64,000 nt of DNA from an uncultured Chloroflexales bacterium (GCA_937902315.1 CALGUG010000055.1:186001-250000), one strand, 5' to 3'. Shown: positions 42,645-52,085, numbered from the stretch's first letter. Translations and numbers: made by a program. Notes: generated from the sequence alone by a model not told the origin.

Positions 42645-44045
42645 ATGCAAACAGAACGACGGCCATACGAGCAGGATTATCGCCGCGAGCTGGGCGATGG
42701 TTTGGTGCTGCGCTGGTCGACACCCGACGATTGTGCTGGGGTGCTCGAACTCTACCATCTGGCCTTTCGCAGAAGGCCCGATGAAGCGCCGCGCAAGCAT
42801 AGCGTCGCCTCGGTGAGCTGCATGTTTCGCGGCAAAAATCCCTATGTTCGATCTACTGACTTCGCTCTGGTCGAAGAGCGCGCCAGTGGCAAGATTGTGG
42901 CGGCCAGCCTCTTGTACCAGCAGCCGATTCTGCTGGGCGGTCGGCCCGTCACGATCGGCTGTCCCGAGATGGTGGCGACTCGTCACGAGTACCGTAATCG
43001 CGGTTTGATCCGAGCGATTTTCGAGCTGTTGCACGCTCGTAGCGAGGCGCGCGGCGATCTCTTTCAGGCCATCATCGGGATCGACTACTTCTACCGCCAG
43101 TTTGGCTACGAATACGCCCTTGCACTCAGCTCGATGCCGAAGGTGCCCTTTGAGCGCATTCCAGCGTTGCCTGAGGGTCAGGCCGAAGCTTTGCGCGCCC
43201 GCGCTGCCCGCTTAGAGGATCTGCCGAGCTTGGCTCCGGTCTTTGCGCGTGAGGCGAGCATTTTACGGCGTGTGACGCCTTCTAGCCCGGCTATGCCTGC
43301 GTTTGTGTGCGCGCCTTGGCCCGTGGAATTTCAGCGTTATCAGGTCGATTACGCTGCAACGGGGCTGCCCGCTTGGTTTAAGACGCTCTACACCCTCGTC
43401 GATCAGAATGACCAGCCTGTTGGCTTCTTTTCGACCGCTGTGGTGCGCACGGACGAGTGTGTCTATGTGACGAGTCTGATGCTGCGCGAAGATCTTTCTT
43501 TCGTCGAAGTCTTCGCGTCGCTCTTGCGGGCGATTGCGTCGATAGCTGATGGAGTCGCGCTTAGAAACGAGCAGGTGCCGCCGGCTAGCGCGCTCTGCTT
43601 CGACATTCCGGGCAGCCATCCGATCTATGAGCTGCTGGATGGGCGTTACGTCAGCAGCCGCGAGCGCGAAGCCGCTTGGTATGTACGGGTTCCTGATCTA
43701 CCAAAACTGTTGCGGCTTATACGGCCTGTGTTGGAAGAGCGACTGGCGGCTTCGGCTATGGCTGGCTATAGCGGCGAGCTAAAGCTCGACTTCTATCGCG
43801 ATGGTTTGCGCTTTGTGTTTGAGCGTGGAGCGATCACAGGGATCGAACGCTGGTCTAAACCGCTTTGGGAAGCCAAGCCAGATGCAGCTTTTCCCCCACT
43901 GCTCTTTCTGAAGCTGCTCTTTGGCTATCGAAGCCTGCACGAATTGCTGCCGATGTTTCCGGATCTTTGGGCCAGCGCTGAGGCGGAACGTCTGCTTCAG
44001 ATCCTGTTTCCTGTTTTGCCGAGCTCGCTGCAAGTTATCGGCTAG
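42645..44045 (+). CDS. Eis-like acetyltransferase 2
   Basis: A 466-residue paralogue of the gene at 41157, same domain order. YEQDYRRELGDGLVLRWSTPDDCAGVLELY starts it; the acetyl-CoA block is ATRHEYRNRGLIRAIFELLHARSEARGDLFQAIIGIDYFYRQFGYEYA. The SCP2-like end has RLAASAMAGYSGELKLDFYRDGLRFVFERG and PVLPSSLQVIG. It is closer to copy 3 than to copy 1 in the N-terminus (both share the QDYRR.LGDGLVLRWSTPDDC string). Confidence 0.88.
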   Translation: MQTERRPYEQDYRRELGDGLVLRWSTPDDCAGVLELYHLAFRRRPDEAPRKHSVASVSCMFRGKNPYVRSTDFALVEERASGKIVAASLLYQQPILLGGRPVTIGCPEMVATRHEYRNRGLIRAIFELLHARSEARGDLFQAIIGIDYFYRQFGYEYALALSSMPKVPFERIPALPEGQAEALRARAARLEDLPSLAPVFAREASILRRVTPSSPAMPAFVCAPWPVEFQRYQVDYAATGLPAWFKTLYTLVDQNDQPVGFFSTAVVRTDECVYVTSLMLREDLSFVEVFASLLRAIASIADGVALRNEQVPPASALCFDIPGSHPIYELLDGRYVSSREREAAWYVRVPDLPKLLRLIRPVLEERLAASAMAGYSGELKLDFYRDGLRFVFERGAITGIERWSKPLWEAKPDAAFPPLLFLKLLFGYRSLHELLPMFPDLWASAEAERLLQILFPVLPSSLQVIG

Positions 44046-44099
44046 CTTCAGATCGAGGTATTACACTACTTTACTTACAGATCGGAGAACATATAGTTT

Positions 44100-45500
44100 A
44101 TGGCAGAGTTACAACCCTTTGAACAAGATTACCGCCGCGATCTGGGCGATGGTTTGGTGTTGCGCTGGTCGACGCCCGACGATTGCGACAAAGTGATAGA
44201 GCTCTATTGGCATACCTTTGGTTCGCCGGAGGAAAAGTACGGATTTCGGATCACGGCCGATTGGGTGCGCAGCATGTTTATGGGTATTCACCCCTTTGTT
44301 TCGGCCAACGACTTTGCCCTGGTTGAGCATGTGCCGAGCGCTACGATTGTGTCTGCGGTTATGCTGATGCGTCAATCGGTGAAGTTCGGCGGTCTTACGA
44401 TGACGATGGGCCGCCCCGAGATGGTTGCCACCCTGCCCGATTATCGCAAGCGCGGTTTGATACGCACCATTTTCGAGCTGATTCACGCTCGCAGCGAGGC
44501 GCGCGGCGATCTGTTCCAAGCCATCAACGGTATCGCTTACTACTACCGCCAGTTTGGCTACGAATACGCCGCCGACCTTGGTTCGCGCTACACCATTCCG
44601 CTCGATCGCATTCCGGCCCTAGCCGAGGGCGAGAGCGATGCCTATCGTGTGCGCGAGGCTTATGCCGCTGATGTCGAGCAACTGGTGGCGATCTCTGCTC
44701 GCGAGAGCAGGCTGCTGCGCCGCCGCAAGCCGGGCGAGCCAGCCGTGCCTGCCCTACTAAGCGTGCCCTACACGCCCGACTATCTGCACTGGCAGGTTAA
44801 TTACGAAGGCACGCCCTTCCCAGAGACCTTGTACACGGTCTATTGCATCGTCGACCGTAACGATCGGATCGTGGGCTGTCTGCGCTTGCAGCCGACCCGC
44901 TTCGATGGTTCGATCACGGTCGAATCCTTGATGTTGGCCGAAGGGACTTCGTTGAGCCAGGTTCTGCCCGTGCTTTTGCGCGCCCTGCCGAGTAGAGAGC
45001 CGAATGTGTGGCGTTCCAAGGAACAACTCGGCCCTGTGACCGACGTCTGTTTCCATATCGCAGGTAATCACCCGGTCTACGAGCTCTTGCACAAAGATCT
45101 GTTGCGCTCGAGCTACCAATACCCCTATGCCTGGTATATACGTGTGCCCAACCTGCGGCGCTTCCTCGAGACGATCCGTCCGGTGCTCGAAGAGCGCTTG
45201 GCCGCTTCGCCGTTGGAGGGCTATAGCGGCGAGTTGCTGATCGATCTCTATCGCGATGGGCTGCACTTGCAGTTCGAAAAGGGGCGCCTGAGCGCTTTGG
45301 AGGCGTGGCGCGACGACGATCAGGACTCGCGCGCGAAGCTACATATTCCGCCTTTGGTATTTGTGAAATTGCTCTTTGGTTATCGCAGTCTGGCACAGTT
45401 ACGGGAGCACTATCCTGACATCATCTTCGATGTCGGTCTTGAGCCTTTGCTCCAAACCTTGTTCCCTGCTCTGCCTTCGTCGTTGTTGGCCTTGAGCTAG
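44100..45500 (+). CDS. Eis-like acetyltransferase 3
   Basis: A 466-residue third tandem copy. EQDYRRDLGDGLVLRWSTPDDCDKVIELY, ATLPDYRKRGLIRTIFELIHARSEARGDLFQAINGIAYYYRQFGYEYA and LEGYSGELLIDLYRDGL are the diagnostic blocks. The pockets (second GNAT domain and the loops after YYYRQFGYEY) differ between the three copies, so the substrates may differ. It begins 54 bases after copy 2. Confidence 0.88.
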   Translation: MAELQPFEQDYRRDLGDGLVLRWSTPDDCDKVIELYWHTFGSPEEKYGFRITADWVRSMFMGIHPFVSANDFALVEHVPSATIVSAVMLMRQSVKFGGLTMTMGRPEMVATLPDYRKRGLIRTIFELIHARSEARGDLFQAINGIAYYYRQFGYEYAADLGSRYTIPLDRIPALAEGESDAYRVREAYAADVEQLVAISARESRLLRRRKPGEPAVPALLSVPYTPDYLHWQVNYEGTPFPETLYTVYCIVDRNDRIVGCLRLQPTRFDGSITVESLMLAEGTSLSQVLPVLLRALPSREPNVWRSKEQLGPVTDVCFHIAGNHPVYELLHKDLLRSSYQYPYAWYIRVPNLRRFLETIRPVLEERLAASPLEGYSGELLIDLYRDGLHLQFEKGRLSALEAWRDDDQDSRAKLHIPPLVFVKLLFGYRSLAQLREHYPDIIFDVGLEPLLQTLFPALPSSLLALS

Positions 45501-45515
45501 GTCGCTTGGGAGGTG

Positions 45516-45679
45516 ATATGACATCCGTTTGTGGCATGGGGGCGGCTTCGTCAGCGAGGCAGATACAACCTCGGGGTGGCGGACAAGCCGTTGATAGCCG
45601 AAGGCGGACGCGGTTGGAGCCTTATTTGGGGTGTAGACCTCGCCGCCAAAGCGCTGGAGTGGGCAAGCGGATTTGTTAT
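45516..45679 (+). repeat. Composite intergenic repeat (170-bp family), complete copy
   Basis: Starts ATATGACATCCG (45516-45527) and ends CGGATTTGTTAT (45668-45679); the core module is at 45589-45648. The element lies exactly in the gap between the third Eis-like gene and the two-domain GNAT. Confidence 0.8.
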
Positions 45680-45709
45680 TAACTGATCAATCTATAGAAA
45701 GTGATCTAT

Positions 45710-46666
45710 ATGCAACATACGCTTCCAAAAGGATTTACATTTCGAGCGACAATCCTTGGCGATGCTCAGGGCATCGTCGATCTGATCAACCTTTGGGATG
45801 AGATCGAGCTGGGCAAGTCGGAGCTGAGCGTGCAGTTTATCTTTGACGAATGGAAACTGTTCGATATCGAGAAGGCTGGGCGGGTTGTGCTCGATTCCGA
45901 AGGGCGTGTGGTTGGCAGCGAAGAGCTTTTGCATCGAACGCTTGAAGAGCCCTATTTGCTTGATGGTTATGTGCATCCCGACGTTCAAGGTTTAGGGATC
46001 GGCAGCTTTCTGCTGAGCGATGGCTTGCGACGTGTGGCCGAGAAGGCTAAACACGATGGCAAACAGAGCTATAACGTGCACGTCAATATCTTTGGCGGTA
46101 ATCGCTGGGCTCAGCAGTTGCTGCTTGAGCATGGCTTTCAGGTTGTGCGCTACTTCTATCGCATGGAACTACACTTTGTCGAGCCGCCGCAAGAATCCGA
46201 AGTGCCAGAAGGGATTGAGATCAAGCCCTTTATGCGCGGCCAGCATGAGCACGAGCTCTATGAAGCACTCGAAGAGGCCTTTCAAGACCATTGGAACCAC
46301 TTCCGGCAGTCCTTTGAAAACTGGCGCGAGCAGCTCTACAGCGATGGCTACGAAGATGGCCTCTCGCTGATCGCTTGGGATGGCGAGCAGATCGCTGGCG
46401 CGGCTCTCTGTTACAATCGTGGCGACGGCGGTTGGGTGCGCAACCTCGCCGTGCGCCGAGCGTGGCGGCGACGCGGAGTCGGCCACGCCTTGCTGCAGTC
46501 GGCTTTTACAAGGTTTTATCGCAAAGGGTGCCCGTGGGTCGGTTTAGGCGTTGATGCTGCCAACCCCACCGGAGCGACCCGGCTTTATGAACGGGCTGGT
46601 ATGCAGATCGCAGCCCGCTATGAAACCTACGAGTTACAACAAACATTAACAGACTCGGCCAGCTGA
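45710..46666 (+). CDS. Two-domain GNAT acetyltransferase (mycothiol-synthase-like fold)
   Basis: A 318-residue protein of two GNAT domains. The first (about 1-155) has YVHPDVQGLGIGSFLLSDGLRRVAEKA; the second (about 165-310) has NLAVRRAWRRRGVGHALLQSAFTRFYRKG, followed by VDAANPTGATRLYERAGMQ. Both loops look able to bind acetyl-CoA. The layout resembles MshD, but mycothiol genes are not seen, so the substrate is open. The ATG at 45710 is preferred to an in-frame GTG at 45701. Confidence 0.85.
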   Translation: MQHTLPKGFTFRATILGDAQGIVDLINLWDEIELGKSELSVQFIFDEWKLFDIEKAGRVVLDSEGRVVGSEELLHRTLEEPYLLDGYVHPDVQGLGIGSFLLSDGLRRVAEKAKHDGKQSYNVHVNIFGGNRWAQQLLLEHGFQVVRYFYRMELHFVEPPQESEVPEGIEIKPFMRGQHEHELYEALEEAFQDHWNHFRQSFENWREQLYSDGYEDGLSLIAWDGEQIAGAALCYNRGDGGWVRNLAVRRAWRRRGVGHALLQSAFTRFYRKGCPWVGLGVDAANPTGATRLYERAGMQIAARYETYELQQTLTDSAS

Positions 46667-46730
46667 TCGCTTCGGTCGAGTTCGAGAGGGGTGTGTTTGT
46701 CTGTAGGGGCATACACGCCAAGGAAAGGTT

Positions 46731-48515
46731 ATGCAGCGCTCATCACGAAACACATTACAGCTGTTGTGGACATATATTCGACCGCAATGGCGACGCACGC
46801 TGTTGCTGGCGATTCTCTTGCTTGCGAGCATTGGTTCACAGCTTTATAGCCCACAAATTATTCGACAATTTATCGATCAAGCGACCCAACAAGCGCCGAT
46901 CTCTAGCCTTGTTTGGCTCGCCGTGCTCTTTCTGATTGTGGCCGTTTGTACCCAAGTCTTGACACTGGGGGCGACCGCGCTCAGCGCACAAGTCGCTTGG
47001 CAGGCGACCAATGCCCTGCGCGCCGACCTCGTTTCGCACTGTATGCGCCTCGATCTCTCCTTTCACAACGCCCGCACTCCGGGCGAGCTGATCGAGCGCG
47101 TCGACGGCGATGTCGGTACGCTGTCCGACTTCTTCTCGAAACTTGTCATCCAAGTGATCGGGAGCGTTCTGCTGCTCTCGGGCATCTTGTTGGTGCTGTT
47201 TTTTGAAGATTGGCGCATCGGTCTCGCCCTTAGCATCTTCACCGTGATCGCCGCTATCGCGCTCTATCTGATTCGCGAGATCGCTGTGCCGAGCAACGCC
47301 GCCAATATGCAAGCCCACGCCATGCTCTTCGGTTTGATCGAAGAGCGCATTGCAGGTATCGACGATCTGCGCGCCAATGGCGGCGGTTGGTATGTGATGC
47401 GGCGCTTCCAAGAGGCCATGCGCAACGTCTTGCTGAAGGGTCGCAAAGCCTTGGTGCTAGGCGGCACAATCTGGTTCGCTGTAGCGGTTCTGTTCGGTAC
47501 CGGTATCGCGACCGCGCTGGCCGTGGGTACCTATCTCTATCTCAACGGCTTGATCACACTCGGTACCGTTTTTCTGTTTGTGCAATACACCCAACTCCTG
47601 CGCATCCCGCTGGAACAGCTCTCCGATCAGCTCAAGTTGTTGCAGCAGGCGATCGCCAGTATCGACCGTATTCGCGAGATCTTTTCGTATCGCTCGACCG
47701 TGCTCGATGGCGCGAGCGACCAAGCTTTGCCCGATGGCCCCCTGAGTGTGAGCTTCGAGCAGGCTTCGTTCGCCTATAACGACGGTCTAGTCAACCCCGA
47801 GACCGGCGAAGATGGCTCGACGCGCGCTGTGCTTTCACAACTGAACTTTATGCTCAAACCGGGCGAAGTTGTCGGCCTCTTGGGCCGCACGGGCAGCGGT
47901 AAAACGACCATTATGCGCCTCTTGCTGCGCCTTTACGATGTGACCGAAGGAGCGATCCGCTTGGGCGGTATCGATCTGCGCGAAACCACTATCGGTCGCT
48001 TGCGCTCGCGGATCGGTGTGGTGACACAAGATGTGCAGCTCTTCCAAGCCAGCGTGCGCGACAACCTGACTTTGTTCGATCCGAGCATCTCTGATGAGCG
48101 GATTATGGAGGTGATCGAGCAGCTCGGTCTCAGCGACTGGTTGCGCTCGCTGCCCAACGGCCTCGATAGCGAACTGTCGCATGGCAACGGCGGTCTCTCG
48201 GCTGGTGAAGCCCAGTTGTTGGCCTTCGCCCGCGTCTTCTTGCGCGACCCGGGCTTGGTGATCTTAGATGAAGCCTCGTCGCGGCTCGACCCCGCCACCG
48301 AGCGCCTGATCGAGCGCGCTATCGACCAGTTGTTGAAGGATCGCACAGCTATCATTATCGCCCACCGCTTGGGCACCGTGCAGCGCGCCGATAGCATTAT
48401 GATCCTTGATGGTGGTCGCATTCGCGAACATGGCCCGCGCCAAGCTCTGCTGGCGAACCCTAATTCGCACTTCTCTCACTTGATGCGAACCGGTATGGAA
48501 GAGGTATTATCGTGA
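46731..48515 (+). CDS. ABC exporter half-transporter 1 (consensus Walker B)
   Basis: A 594-residue TMD-NBD protein with six helices in the first 310 residues. Walker A GLLGRTGSGKTT, signature LSAGE in place of LSGGQ, Walker B LVILDEASSRLDP with the catalytic Glu, and the switch His in IIIAHRLG. The upstream A-loop region is FEQASFAYNDG. Together with the next gene it forms a heterodimeric exporter of the multidrug or lipid type. AAGGAAAGG precedes the ATG. It overlaps the next gene by 4 bases. Confidence 0.92.
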   Translation: MQRSSRNTLQLLWTYIRPQWRRTLLLAILLLASIGSQLYSPQIIRQFIDQATQQAPISSLVWLAVLFLIVAVCTQVLTLGATALSAQVAWQATNALRADLVSHCMRLDLSFHNARTPGELIERVDGDVGTLSDFFSKLVIQVIGSVLLLSGILLVLFFEDWRIGLALSIFTVIAAIALYLIREIAVPSNAANMQAHAMLFGLIEERIAGIDDLRANGGGWYVMRRFQEAMRNVLLKGRKALVLGGTIWFAVAVLFGTGIATALAVGTYLYLNGLITLGTVFLFVQYTQLLRIPLEQLSDQLKLLQQAIASIDRIREIFSYRSTVLDGASDQALPDGPLSVSFEQASFAYNDGLVNPETGEDGSTRAVLSQLNFMLKPGEVVGLLGRTGSGKTTIMRLLLRLYDVTEGAIRLGGIDLRETTIGRLRSRIGVVTQDVQLFQASVRDNLTLFDPSISDERIMEVIEQLGLSDWLRSLPNGLDSELSHGNGGLSAGEAQLLAFARVFLRDPGLVILDEASSRLDPATERLIERAIDQLLKDRTAIIIAHRLGTVQRADSIMILDGGRIREHGPRQALLANPNSHFSHLMRTGMEEVLS

Positions 48516-50359
48516 GCCTACAACAAGCCAATAAGCCGGCCCAAAGCTATTCAACTTGGTTCTACGCTTGGCGGGTGATGACAGCCCGTCCGGTGCTCTA
48601 TTTCACTGGCTTGGTCGGCTGGACTATATTTTTCCTATTTCCGCTGCTCTTTGGTTGGGCCTTGCGCATGGTCTTCGATGCGCTCTCGTCGGGCCAGGCC
48701 AGCACCCCCGGTATTTGGTGGATGATCGCTCTGGTGGCGGCGGTCGAGATCGCCCGTGGAACGTGGATGCTTCCCATGTTCTACTCCTACTTCACCTTTT
48801 GGTTCGCGGTCGAAGGCTTTTTGCGCGGCAATATGATGCGCTGGCTGATGTTGGGCCCGGGCACGCGTAAGTTGCCGGGCACTTCGGGCGAGATCGTCAA
48901 CCGCTTCCGCGACGATGTCAACGAATTGGTAATGCTGGTCGATGTCTTTATCGATGTCTTCGGCCAAGGTATCTTCGCCCTGATCGCGCTGGTGATCATG
49001 GCCCAGATCAATCCCTATCTCACCGTTGTGGCCTTCTTGCCCATGGTCGTGATCGTGATCTTGACCCAAAAGCTTGGTTCGCGCGTGCGCCACTATCGCC
49101 GCGAGAGCCGCCAAGCGACCGGTCGAGTGACCGGTTTTGTGGGCGAGATCTTCAGCTCGATCCTGTCGATCAAGGTAGTTTCGGCTGAAGATCGCATCGT
49201 CGAGCGTTTTCGCGCCTTGAGCAAGTCGCGCGAGCGAGCGGCTGTGCGCGATCAGGTCTTCTCGGCTCTGCTCGATAGCCTAAACGGCAATATGATCAAC
49301 ATCTGTACCGGCTTCATTCTGCTGTTGGCTGCCGGAGCGATGCGGGCTGGTAGCTTCTCGGTGGGCGATTTCATTCTCTTCACCAGCTACCTCAGCTCCT
49401 TGGTCTCGCTGCCCCGCATGACCGGCTCGATGTTGGTGCGCTTCAAGCAGTCGGGTGTCTCGATCAAGCGCATGACCGATCTGATCGATGGTGGCGATCC
49501 GCGCGAGCTGGTGCGCCTGCCTTCAACCTACACCGATGCCAAGCTGCCCGAGGTGCCTCAAGTCAAGGCGAATGCGGCTGATCGCTTGGAGCGTCTGGAG
49601 GTGCGCAACCTCAGCTACAGCTTCCCCAGCTCCGAGCGCGGTATTCGCGATGTGAGCTTTAGCATTCCGGGCGGCTCGTTCGTGGTGGTGACCGGTCGCA
49701 TTGGTTCGGGCAAAACTACCCTGTTGCGGACCTTGCTCGGTTTGCTCGAGCGCGAACAGGGCGAGATCCTTTGGAACGGTCAGCCGATCCGCGACCCAGC
49801 CAGCGAGCTGGTGCCGCCCAAGGTGGCCTACACGCCTCAGGTGCCGCGCCTCTTCAGCGACACCTTGCGCGACAACATCTTGTTGGGTCAAGAGCTCGAT
49901 GATGAAGCCTTGCAGCGCGCCATTTACACCGCCGTGCTCGACCAAGACTTGGCGCGTATGGAGGAAGGTCTGGCGACTAAGGTCGGTAGTCGTGGTGTGC
50001 GCCTGTCGGGCGGTCAGATGCAGCGTACGGCTGCGGCCCGTATGTTCGCGCGCGACGCCTCGCTGCTGGTCTTCGACGACCTTTCGAGTGCGCTCGATGT
50101 TGAGACCGAACGCCAGCTCTGGGAGCGCGTGATGGATGGCCTCGATCAGCAGAGCCAGCGCACCGTTTTGGCGGTCTCGCACCGCAAGACCGCGCTGCGC
50201 CGTGCCGATCAGATCATCTTGCTGAAAGATGGTCGGGTCGAGGCGATCGGTACGCTCGATGAACTGTTGCTCACTTCTGAAGAGATGCGCCGCCTCTGGA
50301 GCAGCGGTGAACACGAGGCCCAGCCCGAGGAAGAGGAGATCGAACAGCTCTCTGCCTAG
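48512..50359 (+). CDS. ABC exporter half-transporter 2 (degenerate Walker B)
   Basis: A 615-residue TMD-NBD protein. Walker A VTGRIGSGKTT, canonical signature RLSGGQMQR, Walker B LLVFDDLSSALD where Asp replaces the catalytic Glu, and the switch His in LAVSHRKTAL. The GTG start overlaps the preceding stop, so translation is coupled. In the assembled dimer, one site joins the Walker motifs of partner 1 with this LSGGQ and is intact; the other is degenerate, as in TM287/288 or LmrCD. The C-terminus is strongly acidic (EHEAQPEEEEIEQL). A terminator follows. Confidence 0.92.
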   Translation: MSLQQANKPAQSYSTWFYAWRVMTARPVLYFTGLVGWTIFFLFPLLFGWALRMVFDALSSGQASTPGIWWMIALVAAVEIARGTWMLPMFYSYFTFWFAVEGFLRGNMMRWLMLGPGTRKLPGTSGEIVNRFRDDVNELVMLVDVFIDVFGQGIFALIALVIMAQINPYLTVVAFLPMVVIVILTQKLGSRVRHYRRESRQATGRVTGFVGEIFSSILSIKVVSAEDRIVERFRALSKSRERAAVRDQVFSALLDSLNGNMINICTGFILLLAAGAMRAGSFSVGDFILFTSYLSSLVSLPRMTGSMLVRFKQSGVSIKRMTDLIDGGDPRELVRLPSTYTDAKLPEVPQVKANAADRLERLEVRNLSYSFPSSERGIRDVSFSIPGGSFVVVTGRIGSGKTTLLRTLLGLLEREQGEILWNGQPIRDPASELVPPKVAYTPQVPRLFSDTLRDNILLGQELDDEALQRAIYTAVLDQDLARMEEGLATKVGSRGVRLSGGQMQRTAAARMFARDASLLVFDDLSSALDVETERQLWERVMDGLDQQSQRTVLAVSHRKTALRRADQIILLKDGRVEAIGTLDELLLTSEEMRRLWSSGEHEAQPEEEEIEQLSA

Positions 50360-50366
50360 TTGTAAT

Positions 50367-50406
50367 AAGCTCACGTACCCCGCAATATGCCAAGGTACGT
50401 GAGCTT
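50367..50406 (+). terminator. Terminator of the ABC exporter operon
   Basis: AAGCTCACGTACC pairs perfectly with GGTACGTGAGCTT over a 14-base loop, followed by TAT. Confidence 0.85.
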
Positions 50407-50438
50407 TATCCTAAATTCGCTTGATTGTTTGACTGCTT

Positions 50439-50496
50439 AGGCGGCGAGGTCTTTCTCCCTCCATTCGTTTCTCAGCGCGTCCGCCTACGGCTACAA
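50439..50496 (-). repeat. Core repeat module, copy 11 (inverted)
   Basis: AGGCGGCGAGG...GCGTCCGCCTACGGCTACAA. Here the mini-hairpin loop is GTA on the other strand. Confidence 0.75.
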
Positions 50497-50658
50497 GCAT
50501 CCTGCCCTCCAAAGAGGCGTCTCTACCTGTGCCGAAAGATCCCCCCAAAATGCACTAATCCAAGCAGTTTCAAGGCAAGAAAAGAGAGAAGCAGCTCGCC
50601 ATTCTGTGAAAGGCCAGTTCAATCGTACCCTGAGCTTGTCGAAGACTACGAGCTAGTA

Positions 50659-50779
50659 ATACCAAATCCGTTTAAAGACGTGCATGCTCTTCGCTCAGAA
50701 AAACGAAAAGCCGGGAAAAAAAGAGTCACGTTCCGCTCTGCCGAAGCCCAAAGAGAACCTAATCAACCGGATTTGGCAT
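50659..50779 (-). repeat. Terminal-inverted-repeat element (115-bp family), complete inverted copy
   Basis: ATACCAAATCCG (50659-50670) and CGGATTTGGCAT (50768-50779) are inverted repeats with one mismatch; this is the clearest pair of ends in the window. The interior read backwards matches the copy at 11993-12108. Confidence 0.8.
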
Positions 50780-50819
50780 ACTATCAAATGCACTTCTATG
50801 CTTTTGCAGACTGCGGCTT

Positions 50820-51625
50820 CTAGCTCTCAAGTTGGCAGCGGTACCAAGCGAGCGTGCGACGAATCCCTTCGCGATAGGGCGTTGCAGTTCCACCGAACTC
50901 CTGCACGAACGTGCTGCTATCGATGATATAGGGTGGCTCAAACTGGTAGAGTAACTCTACGGCTTCGCGTGCCAGCGGCCATACCAAACCGAGCGCTTGT
51001 AGCACAGAGCATCTAAGTGCGCTCAGCTTCGGTTTACGATCGGCCTCTTCAAATACCATCTGCACAAATTCGCGACCTGTTGTGGCTTGGTTAGCGGGCA
51101 CATGCCAGATCTGGCCTGCCGCGCTTTGTTCTTGCCCTAACACGATCAGAGCGCGCGCAAAATCGTCGATAAAGAGTGGGTTGATCGGCGAATCGAGCTT
51201 GCCGGGCCAGAGCGCTCGTTTGCCCTTCAGCGCCGCCCGAAAGATATTTGTTCCGATCAGCGACTCGACTTGAGGCCCAAATAGCTCGGGCGCTCGTCCG
51301 ATCACAGCGCGCACTTCGCCGTGCGCATGGGCCTGCATTAGGCGCTCGGCCATGCGGGCACGAAGCAGACCTTCGGGTCGCGGAGGATGCTCTTCGCTTG
51401 CGCTGCCATGCACTTTGCCATACATCCAAGTATCATCAGCGAATACCAAGGTTGTATTGTGGGCTTGGCTGATTTGCTCTCTATCAAGTGCATCAGCTTG
51501 TAGCACTTCCAGCTCGGGAGGAGCCTTACGCCAAGCGCTGCGGCTGATCGCCCGCACCCGTCGCTCCAACCACCCCATGCAGATTCAGCTCGCTCTTGGA
51601 ATTGTCTTTGTGCTTTCTTATCGTG
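50820..51625 (-). pseudogene. Decayed extended-SDR (NAD-dependent epimerase-like) gene
   Basis: The open part (50820-51578, 252 residues) has DDTWMYGKV, RAMIGRA-like RAVIGRAPELFGP, FIDDFARALIVLG and ATTGREFVQMVFEEA, typical of the later half of NAD-dependent epimerases. Two parts are missing. A segment of about 55 residues normally lies between VLQADALDREQISQ and TTLVFADD; here the two are joined directly. The nucleotide-binding start VVGATGAG is found near 51560-51625 but in another frame, and the residues normally between it and RRVRAISRS are gone. I infer at least two deletions; the product should not bind NAD normally. Confidence 0.65.
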
Positions 51626-52085
51626 CTGCTTGCAGCTTGTCGCCAGATTGTTTCATCTCTCACAATTTATGCTAGGCCCCGAGCTAAGCCGAGCTACATC
51701 AGAAAAAATGATCGAGGTCATCTAAGTTTTAAGGCCGAGAACATCATGTTCAGAAGTCGATTTTCAATTCCAAGCGTTTCAAGCTTTTTACGACCTTCCA
51801 AAGAGAGATCTTCACCATGAACCTTCCAGCTCCGAGGAGCTAGAAGGTTTTGGAGGCTGCTTTTGCAATGAAAAGCAAGGAAAGAACCTGCTTGGTGCTT
51901 GCACCAGGCAGGTCGCAGCGAATGCAGCGAGAAGGATCGTTCTTTGGTGACGGGCGAGACCTTGGTAGCCGTAGGCGGACGCGGTCGGAACCTTTTTTGG
52001 GGTAAAGCTGTCTCCGCCAAAAGCTGTTTGGAAAATAATAAGAGGGCTGAGCACAATCGCCCAGCCCTCTTTGCGTTAAGCGAGA
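51626..52085. other. Intergenic region with repeat
   Basis: I see no gene. It holds the GCAGCGAATGCAGCGAGAAG stretch (51917-51936) shared with 29400 and 62330, and a core module at 51961-52020 (GGTAGCCGTAGGCGGACGCG, right end CTCCGCCAA). Confidence 0.6.
52041..52070 (-). terminator. Terminator of the aldo/keto reductase gene
   Basis: AGAGGGCTG pairs perfectly with CAGCCCTCT; on the minus strand TATTATTTTC follows. Confidence 0.75.
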
